Assembly (NCBI RefSeq): GCF_000090795.2
Contig: NW_003546384.1
Coordinates: forward strand, 100,220-164,219
Direction: 5' to 3'
DNA length: 64,000 nt
DNA from: Amphimedon queenslandica
Taxonomy: Eukaryota > Porifera > Demospongiae > Haplosclerida > Niphatidae
Shown here: positions 1 to 12,900 of the stretch, piece by piece
Numbering within the stretch: the first letter of the stretch is position 1
Layout: each line of letters begins with the position of its first letter
The notes under the pieces: generated by a model
Database searches by the model: none
What the model was told of the DNA's origin: nothing
The model's input: only the letters and a program-made list of their open reading frames with translations
Program-made: the position numbers and the translations under genes

Positions 1-60
1 TATTGGCCTATAATGTATTGTATATTCATAACTTAAATATGTAATCTAGTATTAACTTAC

Positions 61-3000
61 TTTTCTTTGCTGTCTTTTGCCCTCTTTCTTAAAATTAAAA
101 TGACAATTATCAATGGTATTGCTACAATCAATAGTGTAATAATGACACTAGCTGCTATAGATCCTCCAACAATGGCTTCAATTGAAGTAGACCCAGTGCT
201 AGTATATACTAGTGTCCATTCAGGGCCAGTGATACCATTGGATGGAAACACTAGATTCCTTCCCACTCTAACCTGTAGATGTGTATCATGAGACTGTGTA
301 TCAATGAAGAATATTCTTACTCTCAGTGCTAATCTGGTACCTGATGGCTTGTTGGGTGGCCTACAGGTAATCTCCTATTTATGAGGTTTTTTGATATCAG
401 TGTTATATGGAGAAACCACTTACAGTATTAGAAGTTGTTCTAACAGTACAAATATCATCATCATTGTCTCCTAGTGTAATACTAATCTCTGATGGGCTAA
501 CTGATCCAACATTCATTCCCTATTTAGCAAAGCAGATTAGTTTATACATGAAACTACAACTCACTTTAATAGTAATGTCATTAACATCATCAACTAATAT
601 AGATCTTGACTCAGGATCAATACCAGTAAATATTGGATTACATTGCAGTGTTAGTCTCAGACCTGCATTTGTGTCATAATTAGGTGACTCTGCTCCATTT
701 AACATCAGCTTGTACTCAATAGATGTTCCATAGTAACTGCTGTTGGCCACATTAGTAATGTTAGGAGCATTACATATCAGCAAAATACCATTAACATTAG
801 CAACACAAGGCTGTATAAAGAGATACATTACTACTATACAGAACAAGAATACTATACTGACCTCAACACTACTAGGAATCAGTCTACTATCATTGATAGT
901 AATAGTAGGAGATTGAACTGAGTTTAAGTCATCACCAGTGAATATTAGTTGAATGCCACCACTAAAAATAGAGCAATAAAGAGTATGTATTTACCAGTAT
1001 ATATACTTACCAGACATGGGGTCAAGCACTAGATAATGTGCTTAAACACAAACACAAGCACTTAAATCTGTTAGAAGTGCCAGCACAAGCACAATCTATA
1101 GCTTTAACATAAGTGCTTAAGTACAAGAACAAGCATTCTCCAGAGTGCTTAATTACATTAATAAGTACTAGATATTCAATAAGTAAAAAATAAAGTAAAA
1201 TTACAATTATAGTTAATTTACTATTGCATCTAATAAACACTAACTCTGTCAATTGTTCATAATAAATGGAAACAGCAGAGAGCTTTGGAGTGATACCACT
1301 AATGGTGATGACATTACTGTTCTTCAAGCTAACACACGATCACACAATGTGCTACTAAACTTGTATACTACATGTACATGTACATGTAGTGGTACATGTA
1401 CATGACATTGACATGTACATGTAGATGTACCATGTAGATGTACCATGTAGATGTACATCTACATGTACACTATTCGTGTGTAATTTTTGCTGTGCTTAAA
1501 AGCACTTTTGTCAATTTGTAAAAGTAATTAAGTACAAGTACAAAGCACATAGATTATATTGAAAAGGTACTTGTAAGCAGCATTAAGTACTTAGGAAGCT
1601 GTGCTTATTTGTACTTAATTACAAGCACCAAGTGCTTGACCCCATGCCTGATACTTACGCTGGTATTGTGATCATAGGACTGATACTATCAAATCTAGGA
1701 TCTGGTCTATATTCATAGCCTATACTAGTATTAGAGAATGAAGCTCCATCAACTGATACTATTACATTCCTCACACAGTTAGTATCATTAATACTACCAG
1801 TATCACAGTTGATCTCAGTATTAGTAATATTCCTATTAATGTTCACAATAGTTTATATACCAGTTTATTGCTTACGTGATATTACAGTTAACATCAGGAC
1901 ATGTGTTTCTCTTCTTTCTTGATGATGATTCTCTCAGTATTACTCTAGTCATTTCTGTATTACCAATATCAAAGTTAGTACCTTGTACTCTTATTCTAGT
2001 ACCACCACTGACAGGACCAAATGTAGGACTGACTGATATAATGACTGGTGTTATGAACTGGAATCGAGCCGTACTATTGGCGGTCTCATTACCACCGGAT
2101 CTGGTCACTCTTATCCTAATAGTCTCATTCCTGTCTGTATTATCACTAGCATCAGTTACAATAGTACACGTTATCCTTTTTCCTGGTTCATATTCATCAA
2201 CATTACAATTTCTAGTACCAATCATAACAGACTCTATGTCAGAACGTTTTGTACCCAGATTAGTTCCATTAATAATGATGGTTGTTCCACCTCTGGGGGA
2301 ACCAGTCTTAGGATTAAAGTCAGTAATCATTGGTAGAGGACAGTTTCCTGTACTAATGACAGGACTAGCATCATTACAATCACTAATGTCTCTACATTGA
2401 GTATTACTATTGCACCAACTGCAGTTAAATCCAGTACCAATTCTCTGTGCTAAGCATGATGAGCAACCAAGGGCCAATGAAGGGCAGTCATACAAGGTCA
2501 CTGTATACATTATAATTAAATACTATAATATTTATTATATTTACCATTGAGATTTGCAGTAGCATTAGTCTCTATTGTATATCTATTTCCATTGTAAACT
2601 TGTATGAGACTTAATGAGACATTCTGAGTACTGCCTCCTCCTCCAGTTGTCAACTATCAAACAATGAATAATTCATTATTATTAAATATTCAACTGTTAC
2701 TCACCCCAGGATCATTGTTACATGTCACTCTATTGTCACTGCTAACAGTAGCAGTTCTAGTATCAGTACCATATACACACTCATAAGTGAGACCAGGTGA
2801 AGACTATAAAATTAATGACAGTCCATAATTAATGCTGTTACAGTTACAGTATATACCCCAGTATTACTAGTTGATAATGTTAAATCCTTAACAACATTAG
2901 CTGCTTGAGTATATCTACCATCAGATGTAACAGAGTTAGGCTCTAAGAAAGGACAGAAACTACTAGCACTACCACCATCTTTTATCTATAAAGAATACCA

Positions 3001-4608
3001 GCACATCATTTGCCATGAAAGAATATGTCAGTCTTACATTGAACCATTCACCAGTAGTACATGATGAGTTCTGTCCAGTACATGTAAAGTCCAACTGACA
3101 CCAACCACAGCGAAACAGGCTGACAACACATTCAGAGCAATTTGTTATACTTGAGCAATCCACTGTAGCTTTTATTTTAACAACCTGTTGATTAATGTTG
3201 ATTCACAGGTTAATGCAGTAAATGATCACTCACTTGTGTTGCTGAGAGAGCATATAAATATTCACTGTCTGGGGAAAACTCAATCTTATTCACTTGTTCA
3301 CTAGTTGTTGTAGTAATGTTGCGAATTGAAATTAACGAATTGTTACTTGTGAAATAATACTATCATGATATATAAAAATCAATTTCTTGAAATCAATGCT
3401 TACCTGTTCAATTGTTTGGTTTGAGCCAGCATATAGATACACAGTGTCTTTATATGCAAGACTATTAAGTGAGGATGCTTGAGATGTGAAAGCAACTCTT
3501 ACTCCATATGTAGGACTATCTACTTCAAATGGAACAATAAACTGTCCTGGTCTATTGCATGGGGTAATTGCCTATTGCAATGATTCGTCATTATAATACA
3601 AGTAAGACTCATTTTACTTACATCTTTCTTATCTTGCTCTAAATTAGTTGGGCAAGCATCACTACCACTAAACCTTTGTAAAGACAATGTGCCCTGCCCG
3701 TTTTTACATGAGGATAGCTTATCATCCATTCTTCTATTAATTTCTGATACATTGAATGCACATATGATATTAGTGCTGCCACTCCTCATTGATGCCATGA
3801 TCATTGATTCTCCATTATACTGTACAAAAGTAGCTGATGTAATTGAATCAGGAGTCATCATTCCGTTACACTGTAACTCTGCCTCAGTGTATGTTGTAAG
3901 TACTAACACATTATCCTCCTCGATTCCAGTATCATTGCTACATATTCTTGCTATTAGTAGCTTAGAGCTAAACCCAGGGAGGAAAAATACATAGTATATG
4001 AATCCATTCTGCTGAAAATTAGCTAGAAATTTTCTAGCTAAATTAATATCACGTTCTCGTTGACTTCCGAGTAGCATAATTTGTAGCTGAGAGCCAGAGA
4101 ATGAATACCTTAGCTTACTAATTGATGAATAAGTAGTTGAAGCAGCATTTTTACCAATAAAAAAGTTCCTGCCTTCAGTATAAAGTCCTGGCATGTCAGG
4201 TGTAGTTGGGAATAGGAATGGTGAAGGACTGGGACTAGTAGAAACACTGACTGTACTGAGGTCATTAGGATTAAGAAGAAAACACTCTTGCTCCTGACAA
4301 GAGAGAACATTCTGAGTGAATCCAGTATCATTGAGGGGTAACAGTAGTTGATTAGTAGTAGTGTTCAATGGAAGAGATGAGTTCACTGTTAAACTGTCAG
4401 AGTTTAACTTTACAATGTGACTGGTTGTACCAATCAAGAGTGATCCATCACTCAGGACAAGGAAAGTAGAAAGAGTATCATTTTGTAACTGATACTGTGA
4501 GACAGCATTACTTGATCCTAATAGACTCAGGAAGAATAGGAGAAGAAAAGAGAGCAACATGATGACTTTTCTCAAAACTGTAGATCTATTCTTCAAATGA
4601 ATAAGCAC
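61..4608 (-). CDS. Plexin-like receptor, ectodomain and membrane segment (3' part outside window)
   Basis: Multi-exon gene read on the minus strand. The first exon (about 4608-3570) begins with a hydrophobic signal peptide; the Met at 4560 (MLLSFLLLFF) is an equally good start. A sema-type propeller follows. A PSI domain lies at about 3163-2990 (CSECVVSLFRCGWC), then a plexin-type TIG, a second PSI at about 2495-2350 (CSSCLA..FNCSWC), an IPT ending near 1900, and further IPT exons down to about 300 (IPT signature GSPRGGTTIIINGTNLG). The exon at 363-61 carries one transmembrane helix (IITLLIVAIPLIIVILIL) followed by basic RKRAK, then a splice donor at the window edge. Plexins bind semaphorins and signal through a cytoplasmic Ras/Rap GAP domain, which would lie beyond position 1. 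MET-type receptors share sema-PSI-IPT but have one PSI, so the second PSI favours plexin. Exon joins inside the sema region were not all resolved. Confidence 0.8.
1003..1010 (-). repeat. Target-site duplication, distal copy (second potential splice donor)
   Basis: An identical GTAAGTAT on the minus strand, on the far side of the inserted element. If it were used instead of the proximal copy, the whole 640-bp element would be retained in the plexin mRNA. Confidence 0.75.
1011..1650. mobile_element. Non-autonomous hAT-like DNA transposon (MITE), 640 bp
   Basis: The ends are inverted repeats: the left end reads CAGACATGGGGTCAAGCACT and the right end, on the other strand, CAGGCATGGGGTCAAGCACT, one mismatch in 20. 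Both ends are flanked by the identical 8 bp ATACTTAC, a perfect target-site duplication of the length made by hAT transposases. No transposase reading frame is present. The interior is rich in AAGCACTT/AAGTACTT motifs and has a palindromic ACATGT-rich centre at about 1370-1470 able to fold into hairpins. It lies in a plexin intron that would otherwise be about 55 bp long. Confidence 0.85.
1651..1658 (-). repeat. Target-site duplication that is also the plexin splice donor (exon-proximal copy)
   Basis: On the minus strand this reads GTAAGTAT directly after the exon that ends at 1659 (...ACCAGC). It is the first six to eight intron bases, so the transposon landed exactly in the 5' splice site and this copy preserved it. 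Confidence 0.8.
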
Positions 4609-5084
4609 TTCAGCAGCAACACACCTTCACACAATTAAATTAGCATGACATAGCATCAACAGTTATTGTTGCTGGTTCATGCATGAAGAGATCACAGTGT
4701 ACCAACCAACAACAATAACCGAGTGTACCAAACACAAAAAGACATCATAGTGCACTGACTGATAAAGAGATCATTCAGAAATATTAAATTATTATAATTA
4801 GCCTATATGGTACAAAGAGCAGTAGTATCATGCCCTACCCTACAACTTAACTGTGAAATGACTAACTTTGATTGTATGAACATGTATCTATCTATACTGC
4901 CTGCTTTTTATTTGTTACAATGCCAGCAGAGCATGTTGGCAAGATTGCAATGACAAATGTAACATTATTGTATAAAACAAGAGCATCATCATCATAAAAC
5001 AATATACATGTACAGTGCAGTGGTAACAAAAATCATAAGGCATACATCAAAGTGACAATCTGTATAAGAAAAAAAACTTTCCAT

Positions 5085-5121
<37 letters not shown>

Positions 5122-5356
5122 TACATAAAACACATGTTGCTGGTTGGTGGGATACTGCATTTGTACCACATTATTTCAAAACTCTCGTTTCATACAAGTA
5201 AACATGCTCCTTTTTTAGTAGGACCTGTAATAATTATACGTGTACAGTGTCAAGATTGGCTGTTAGAGAGAGAGGGAGGAAGAGAGAGAAAAGGTTTTAG
5301 TGAAAGAAAGAAAATGTACTATTTGGGTTGGTGTGGCTTTTATACAGAAAATAGTT
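4609..5356. other. Intergenic region between plexin and SAND-SAM gene
   Basis: AT-rich DNA upstream of plexin and downstream of the SAND-SAM stop codon. It holds an (AAT)n microsatellite at about 5088-5119 and a GAGA-rich stretch near 5265-5310. No convincing coding exon: the 81-codon frame at 5134-5379 is low complexity and partly antisense to the SAM exon. It should contain the plexin promoter and the SAND-SAM 3' UTR; no clear core motif was seen. Confidence 0.5.
5088..5119. repeat. (AAT)n microsatellite
   Basis: About ten uninterrupted ATA/AAT units. Confidence 0.9.
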
Positions 5357-7622
5357 TCAACTTGTGGGCGGGTGTCTAAGGCGACTGATGATGTTAATTA
5401 AAGTGAGGGCTGGTCCTAGTTTCATCTGGAACCTCTCCATGAGGTGATGCTCACGTAGTAGGAACATGCTCTGTCCGTCGATCTCGTTGTTTGAGAAAGA
5501 CTCGGAGTACTGGCCATATCCTTGGAGCTGGAGGAACTGAGATACCTCTTCTGCGTCCCATTGGGAGGGCTTGTGGGTAAAGGTGCCTAGCTCCGTTCTA
5601 TGGCCGACGTGTTTGCGATGAGTGCTCCTTCTTGATCTCCTGGGTATGAAGTCTGATGAATCTAAAAGGGAGAGAGAAGACAGGATAAGAAGTGAGTCAT
5701 TTTAGACAAAGTTTGGCCAAAGTCCGTACATGGTCTCGGGTCAAGTTTTGCCAAAATTGAAAAGTAGAGAATTCTCCATTTTTATAAGTTTATCTGATAC
5801 ATATACATGTTCTTATGTTGTGTAGCAAGTTTGAGCTGATTCCGATCAAATTTGGATTTTTTACGAATTTTTTAAATTACTAAAAATTGAACCAAAGTCC
5901 CTGTACTATAGTACAGGGTCTTTGGCCAAATTTCGTCAAAAATGAAAAGTAGGGAATTCTCCATTTTTATAACATTCCCTGATACATATACATGTTCTCA
6001 TGTTGTGTAGCAAGTTTGAGCTTATTCCGATCAAATTTGGATTTTTTACAATTTTTAAAAGTTTCTTCTCCACAAAATAATGTCCTCACCTACTACAGCA
6101 GTGGAAGGAGGTATGTCCTGTCCAGTGGCTGTGGAGACCTCTTGTGGTTGATACTCCTCCTCCTCGTTACTACTAGATCCACCTAAAGCTGTTTCTAAAA
6201 ATATTAAATGATATAATAAAAATTTAAAGAATTTAAAACTGAACATAATATACATTATATACATGTGACTAAGAAATTTTCTATTCGCAAATTTTCCAAA
6301 TGCAGAAAAATTTAATAAAAAGGTGTTTTTGAAATTAATTTAAAAAAATAGTATTGACAATTTACAAAACTAAAAATTAGTGACATTAAAGGACATCAAT
6401 ATGTAATAAAATTGGCATCAAATATGGTTAGCAGAATTGATTCAAACTTTTTGTGACACAAGTTTTGATAAGATTCTAAATCCACTTTGATAAACACAAG
6501 TTCATACATAATACAATTCAACAATACATAACATAATTACAATTACACATGCAATGGTTACAATTCCAACAAATTAAACTATAGCTTACCTCCACTGGGT
6601 GACCATATTTTACTAGGACTAGTAGAAGAGTTCCCTTTCATCTTACCATCAGATGCCTCCTCCTGACCTTTCTTTGCTCTTGTCTTCCCAGCCTTTGAAT
6701 TACTACTCTCGGTCTTAGCCTCGGATTCCACAAGAGGAGAAGAGACTTGAGCCGATCGTCCCCCTAGTAGTGGTGGAGGAGGAACGTGAGGATGAGAATC
6801 TGCTTGACTTAGTCTCCTTCTTTTTGCAGCCAGTGCCATTTCTCCCTCTTGCTTTAGCATGTCAACGTCGCTACCGGAACAGATCTTACAAGAGCAGAGT
6901 TTCGAGTGTTCCTCAAAGAGTCCTTGGGTGATGTACTCTTTTAAGATGCGGCCTCCTAGTCGAATGCTCCTCTTCCAGTCCTTTGAGCTCTTTCGTCCCG
7001 ATATTGATTGGAACTCGTTCGGAGTGCACCATTTCCCTTTGAAAAGGATACACTTTCCAACGCTACCTCGGGCAAATCGTTTCATGTATAAACGAGCTTC
7101 GTTATCAGCACAGGATACTGGGAAGAACCTTAAAGAGAGAGGGAGAGAAAAAGACAAAAATTTAATCAAAAAAAGTAGTAAATAATAATAATTAGCTGAT
7201 AATGAAATATTTTCAACACGCTAATTTTTAAAACATTTAAAATTGGCCGGGTACAACTATATATTATATCTACTAGCTCTTTCTCTTTGCTTTATTTCCC
7301 CTCCTTAGTCTAATTATGCATCATAATCAAGGTATGATTACTTTCCAAAGTCGTCCTCCTCAAAAACACTATCAAGACTAGCAGCATTGGTAGAGTCTTC
7401 ACTGATGGCTCCGGGAGGTTCGGAAGAGCTGCTTCCATCACTAGTGGAGGAACTGCTGGTTGAAGAGCTACTGTCTGAAGAGGAGTCTGAACTAGAGTAG
7501 CCTTCCTCACGCACCATGGCCGCCATGGGCTGGGAGGAGGAGGCGGTGGATTGATCTCCACCTGTTGGGAGGCTTCGCTTTTGACCTGCCTTAGGTCTGC
7601 TAGAGGAGCCGGCTGCCTGCAT
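5357..7622 (-). CDS. SAND-domain and SAM-domain nuclear protein
   Basis: Four exons. Exon 1 (about 7622-7340) starts MQAAGSSSRP and is basic and then serine/acidic rich (SSDSSSDSSSSTSSSS). Exon 2 (about 7130-6590) encodes a SAND domain: FFPVSCADNEARLYMKRF, then KWCTPNEFQSISGRKSSKDWKRSIR with the KDWK DNA-binding signature and a C-x-C-x2-C motif (CSCKIC), followed by a KRRR basic patch and a proline-rich linker. Exon 3 (about 6196-6090) is acidic and threonine rich. Exon 4 (5661-5357) encodes a SAM domain (W-DAEEVSQFLQLQGY, NEIDGQSMFLLREHHL) and ends RHPPTS before a stop. SAND domains bind DNA in DEAF1/GMEB/SP100-type regulators; SAM domains polymerise or pair with other SAM proteins. There is no MYND finger as in DEAF1. 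The orthologue is not certain; a chromatin or transcription regulator is inferred. Confidence 0.8.
5700..6060 (-). repeat. Two units of the dispersed intronic repeat (palindrome subfamily)
   Basis: Two successive copies of a unit containing GATACATATACATGTTCT and AGCAAGTTTGAGCTGATTCC, inverted relative to the 37.6-39.5 kb array. A perfect 20-bp palindrome, CCCTGTACTATAGTACAGGG, lies at 5899-5918. The pair fills most of the last intron of the SAND-SAM gene. Confidence 0.8.
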
Positions 7623-7994
7623 AGCAAGTGGTGAGGGAGATAGAGAGGAGATCTCTACACTAACGACACCAGCAGCAGGTGCTGGGCTTAGCCTTTATGA
7701 GACTGGGTGGCTTGCTAATGGCTACAAACACGCACTGTGTGTTGGAACTTGAGCTGAAAATTAATCATCCTCCTCCCTTTTTGGAAGCCGACCCGCCCAG
7801 TTACTGCGCATGCGTGAAACCACGTGGTAGCACATGGACAAGTGGTTATTAGAATATTTTATTAACTTGTCTGGTTTATTAAGAGTTATAAATAGTTTCA
7901 GTATAACATATAAACACCTCCGTATTCTCTTAAAACAAACACGTGTGCTCGTGTAGGTAGGGACTGTAGGCCAAAGCAAAGGCGGCGGGCAAAG
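7623..7994. promoter_or_regulatory. Probable bidirectional promoter, SAND-SAM gene (-) and ELYS (+)
   Basis: A 372-bp gap separates two divergent start codons. It is less AT-rich than the introns, includes GCGCATGCG near 7808 and a GGCGGCGGGC run just before the ELYS ATG. No clear TATA box was found. The shared-promoter role is inferred from geometry only. Confidence 0.5.
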
Positions 7995-9935
7995 ATGAGC
8001 ACTGTGGAGGCAAGAATAAATTTTCCAACTCAGAAAACTACTTTGCCTTTGCCGAAAACCGTTAAATATGGAGGCATCTCCAAAGATAGTAGTCTCATTT
8101 GGTTCCTGGACGAGTCCAACGATCTCCTATCCTTTAGTCACCTCTCTCTATTTGGAAAAGGCCTCAAAAAGTTCTCCCACTTTTCAACTAAAGGTCTTCA
8201 ATTAGAAGCACACTGCAGAATAGAGCACGAGAAGAAGGAATACATCGTTTTAGTGTTTGCTGAGTCAGCGTCTCAAAGTCTCGTTCTTCTTTTTTCATTA
8301 AAGTCCGGTCTCCTAGTCAGGGTATTGAACCTCCCTTTTCTCGTTTCCACCGTAGCTGATGTGAGTGGAGTGACCCTCCCTCTTGGTCTGTTCATGTCGT
8401 CTCCCCTCCAATCCTTCAGTGGGGTCATCGCCTGTGGGTGTGGTCAAACTGGACGAGTCGTTTTAATTGATCTGGTCCTTGCTCACTCTCATATTTGGCC
8501 CCGCCCTAATCTACAGTTCCCACGTGACGTAAAGATCCTCCCGTACGCTGTTGATGATCTTCCCATTCACTCCACTAACAGTATCAGAGATGGAGTCCAT
8601 TTAGCTCTTGACATTAATGGTAGGCATTTGCATGTACAGTGTTAGATCTAGATATTGATTTTTGAAGACCAATCTAACGAGAGAATTTAGGAGACTTAGG
8701 CTAAATATGAGAGACCAAAAGCTAAAAATGAGAGATTTAGGGAGACCTAAACTCCCTCTAAATCAAGCAGTATATATGTACAATAATTATTGTGGGGCTC
8801 TACCATTAAATAAAGTTTCTTTTATTTTTATAATTTAGGTCGTTATATAAAGCGTAATGGCTCCTTGTTTCAGTATCCTGACCCAGCGACTAGTAAACTG
8901 ATTGGATCATTTGAAGGAGGTGAAGAACCAACACAGTCAAACTGACTGCTTTGTGTAAATTTATGCTTGTAACTGGGAAAAATTTTAATAAGAATCAGCT
9001 CAAACTTGCTACACAGCATGAGTACATCAATATGTATAAAACAATGTCATAAAATTTTGACTCTCTCTCTCTCTCCTTCTAGTGTCAGTCACAGCTATTA
9101 GTCACTTCCCTTTAGCAGCTGGTCTCTTGGTTGGATACAGTTTTGGCGGTTTCCAGTTGTACAGTCTCCTTGACTCCACTCTCCTTTATTCCCTCCCTCT
9201 CCTCCTGCGCCGTTTGCCTACCCCCGTCACTCACTTTGCTGTCCAGGAACCCGAGAACGATCCAAAGAACTTCCTTTACGTTTGGGTATCTCGCAACGGC
9301 CCCAAGGCACAACATGTGTGAGTGGTGTACATGTACATGTATACTTTTTAGTGTGTGCAATTATGATCCTTCCAATCCTCTTCTTTTAGTTTTGGTTCAT
9401 CTCCTTCAGTCACTATGTACCAGATGGGTTTTAAGAAGAAGACTGACTACCCCAATACAGTGTTATACCAAGTACAGTAAACACTATGTGCAGCTATCAT
9501 GTGAATTGGATTATTGTTTTTAGGTGATTGAAGGTTGCAACAGAAGATTCGAACACACAATGTGGCCATACCACAATACCAGTGCAGTAATGGTCAACTC
9601 CTCCACCATAAGTAAGATAATGTACATCCACATACATTTATATCTTTATGTATTCCTTCTCTTATGTATTAGTGAGGGTATTGCCATTAGTAAAAGGTAC
9701 TTCACATGTTTCAAGTAAGCTCACGATCAATCCTTGTTCTAATTAAAGCCTGTTTAGCTCCGCCCATTGACAGTACGTTGGTGATGTTTATGTGTCGTGG
9801 TGTGGAGGAGGAGGGACGAGGGATGGTGACGATTTTTGATTTGAACGGTTGGTATAATTCGCAGATGCCACTGCATCCTGGCTGGAGTGACACTAACAAA
9901 TTAGGGTATGGTGCATGTTCATTCTCCTTTATTTC

Positions 9936-9967
<32 letters not shown>

Positions 9968-12900
9968 CCCCCCTCTCTCTCCCTCTCCCTCTATTTCCAT
10001 TAGTCGTAAAACTTGTCCATTTCTCATTCAATTTGAAGTATCAATGGATCATGGTTGTATTCTGGTATGGCGAGGAGCAGCTGTTACTAATATTCATTGT
10101 GTGTGCTTTTATTTAGAATTGTTCTACTGGTATTGTCTCAGTTGATAAGAGTGTATTGTTCCAGGTTGAGTCTAGGAGTTTTCTAGAATCGCTATCAATG
10201 AGTAAGTGGGAGTGGTTTAATGTACATTATAATGTTATTCTGTACTGTAGGGTAATATTTAGTAAATGTGACTGTTAAAAATAGTTAATGATTTAAAAAA
10301 ATTTTTATGGACTGTAGAATCAAGATTATAGTACATTGTACATGATTTATTATTTTTATTTATTTATTATTATTATTATTATTATAATTATTTAATAATA
10401 ATGATTCCTTTTTTAGGTTTTAATATCATCTCAAATGAAGAGGTCGGTATCTTTCAATTGGAAGGTCTTCGTTCTCAAGTACCTCACAGATTCACTATTA
10501 ATATTAATAACTACTGACTCCTCCCACCTCCAGGTAATCACAGAGTTACTAACCCATGGTCCAGCAGTGATGTCCAACCCCCAGCACTACCTCTTGGAGC
10601 TACAGTGTGTTGGATTGGTACCAATACTGGGCGGGGCAAGTGAACCAGGGTCTAGTTTAGTGGGCGGAGTCATTCAGGGAATTACTGAGATGCAGTATTT
10701 CATTCTATCTGTCTGTCTTCAGCATGGACTTCAGTCTGTACTTATGGGCGTGGCTGAGTCGTGTGTTGTCGCTGGTTATCAGCTGTCATTAGAGAATATG
10801 ATTGAATGGATCAGGAAGACGGTAGAGGAGCTTGTAACTGAGAAGAATAACCTGAGTAAGAGAAAGAATGGAGATACAATGTACTTCTAACATGCAGCTG
10901 CTATTTGTAGCGTGTTGAGATTGGTTTTTCTTTTGTGTTTTAGTTGATAGACTACTCTTTGGTGATGAGTTACATCCAGCTGTTATATCTTATGCTAACC
11001 TGCTTTGTAAATGCTTCTCTGTCTTTGTTAAAGTGATCGAGACACTCTCTATTCAAACCGATGGAAGCAATGATGATATCTCATTGCAATACTGCACTGC
11101 TAATATACACCATGAGGTATGTAACCTAGCTTCTAGCTCTCTCTCTTACAATGTACAAGATGCAGTTGTTTATTATTATTATAACAATCTCTTTACAGAT
11201 TATGAAGACTACTCACTGGTTAATGGACACTGGACTCCTTCCTCATTTAACAGGTATAATGTACATGTATATTTACATTGTTATTCATGGTTCCTCTTCT
11301 TTTTTTATCAAATTCTCTCCTCTAGATGCTGCTATGGATTGTGATGCTTTAGATGATGGTCGCTTTGTTTTTCCTTCCAACGAACTAGCAAGTAGATATG
11401 AAGACATTTCTGACAAGAGAGAAAAGTAACATGTACATGTACTTTAAAATTATTTTTATTATTTTATCGTATAGTTTTGGATTGGCTCTTGATCATTTGA
11501 TTCGTGGTTTAGAGTTTGTTGATAAAGTCCCATTTCACTATCCAGCACCAGATATCAGTGTAAGGCTGGAGCCAATGGAGTGTATGTATTTGCATGGTCT
11601 TCCATTTGTAGTGTTTATTGAAAGCTAAAGCCTATCCTGATTCACTCTACCAGCAGTTAATGGTATCCTAAATTATTCTGTGTATATTAATATTAATCCA
11701 TGTACAAGTATAAAGCATTGGGTAACTTTGGTATGTGTTTTTGTAACAATTTTTATGAATAGAAATTATTTATTACAGTATGTGTACATGTATTTCTTGT
11801 ATAATATTAGTAATTTTTAAGCAACAATTATCAATGTTTTTTCCCTGACTGTCATTTTAAGATATTATATATTTTATTGGACGTGGCCACTCCTCCTGGT
11901 GATGCTACTCTTGCTCGTCAGTATTGTAAAAGTTTTCACTTGGACTGCATTGATCTGGCGGTCATGATCTGGAATATAGATCACGGGACTGTACCACCAA
12001 ACATTACTGATAGAAGAGTGAGACTGAGCTAGTATTGTTCAGATTTACTTTTAATTTTTTTTTAATTTCAGTTGATCCAGTTTGAATCAATTTTTGAACT
12101 AGCTGTTTTGCGTCTCTTGTCTGAAGGTATGGCCCGCCCATTTTAGACCACACCCTTTATGATAATGAGTAGGTATGGTATCGGAGGCCATTGGTTATCT
12201 CTTTGAGTGCAAGGGTGATACCTACCCTCACCTCCGGATTAGGGTCTATACTGCCGGAGGTAATGTCACTAGAGCCTCAAGAATACTGGTACGATAATGA
12301 ATAATTAATTGTGTGATTTGAATGTTTGCAAAAATTTTAGAAATCGAACAAGCTCAAATTTTTGTATTTTTAATTAATTTTATTAATTAGGAGTCGTCTG
12401 TTGATTCTGATAATTATGGAATGTTATTGGAATGTTTTGTCAACAGTTGTCTCAGTCACTCCTGTGAGTTAATAACTATTAATAACCACTAATTAACTAT
12501 TTTAATAACTAGCCGAACACGGACTTAAACTTGTACGGATGCAACTACACGACAAGCTACTGGTGAGTTAATTAGTGGGTGTGGTCAAAGTGTAACCATG
12601 ACAACATTACAGGATGACGTCTGTGGTGCATTAAGTGAGATTGGTAGTGGCTGTGCTGTTCATCTTGCGCTGTGTCTTTTGCTTAATCATCGACGCCATG
12701 TTGAAGCTATTAGTCTGGCAAAGGAGAATGAAAAGACGTGTTCGTTGGCTAGTTCTTTAGCTAATTCTCAACTGCTCCAACCATCACTAGCTACAATGTG
12801 CTCAGATGAACTGATGAAGAACACTAGAGAGGAACAAACTGGAGCATGTGAGGAGAGGAAGGGAACTTATAAATTTGCATTTTTATTGTTATATTTTTAA

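Noticed and set aside
1876-2400. A 174-codon plus-strand frame
   Set aside because: Antisense shadow of the plexin PSI/IPT exon, which has clear domain signatures on the minus strand.
61-4608. MET/RON-type receptor tyrosine kinase instead of plexin
   Set aside because: Two PSI domains with a plexin-type TIG between them fit plexin better; the deciding cytoplasmic domain is outside the window.
8640-8770. Possible second MITE in ELYS (TTAGATCTAGA and GAGAGATTTAGGGAGA)
   Set aside because: Some internal self-similarity, but no matching terminal inverted repeats or target duplication could be found.
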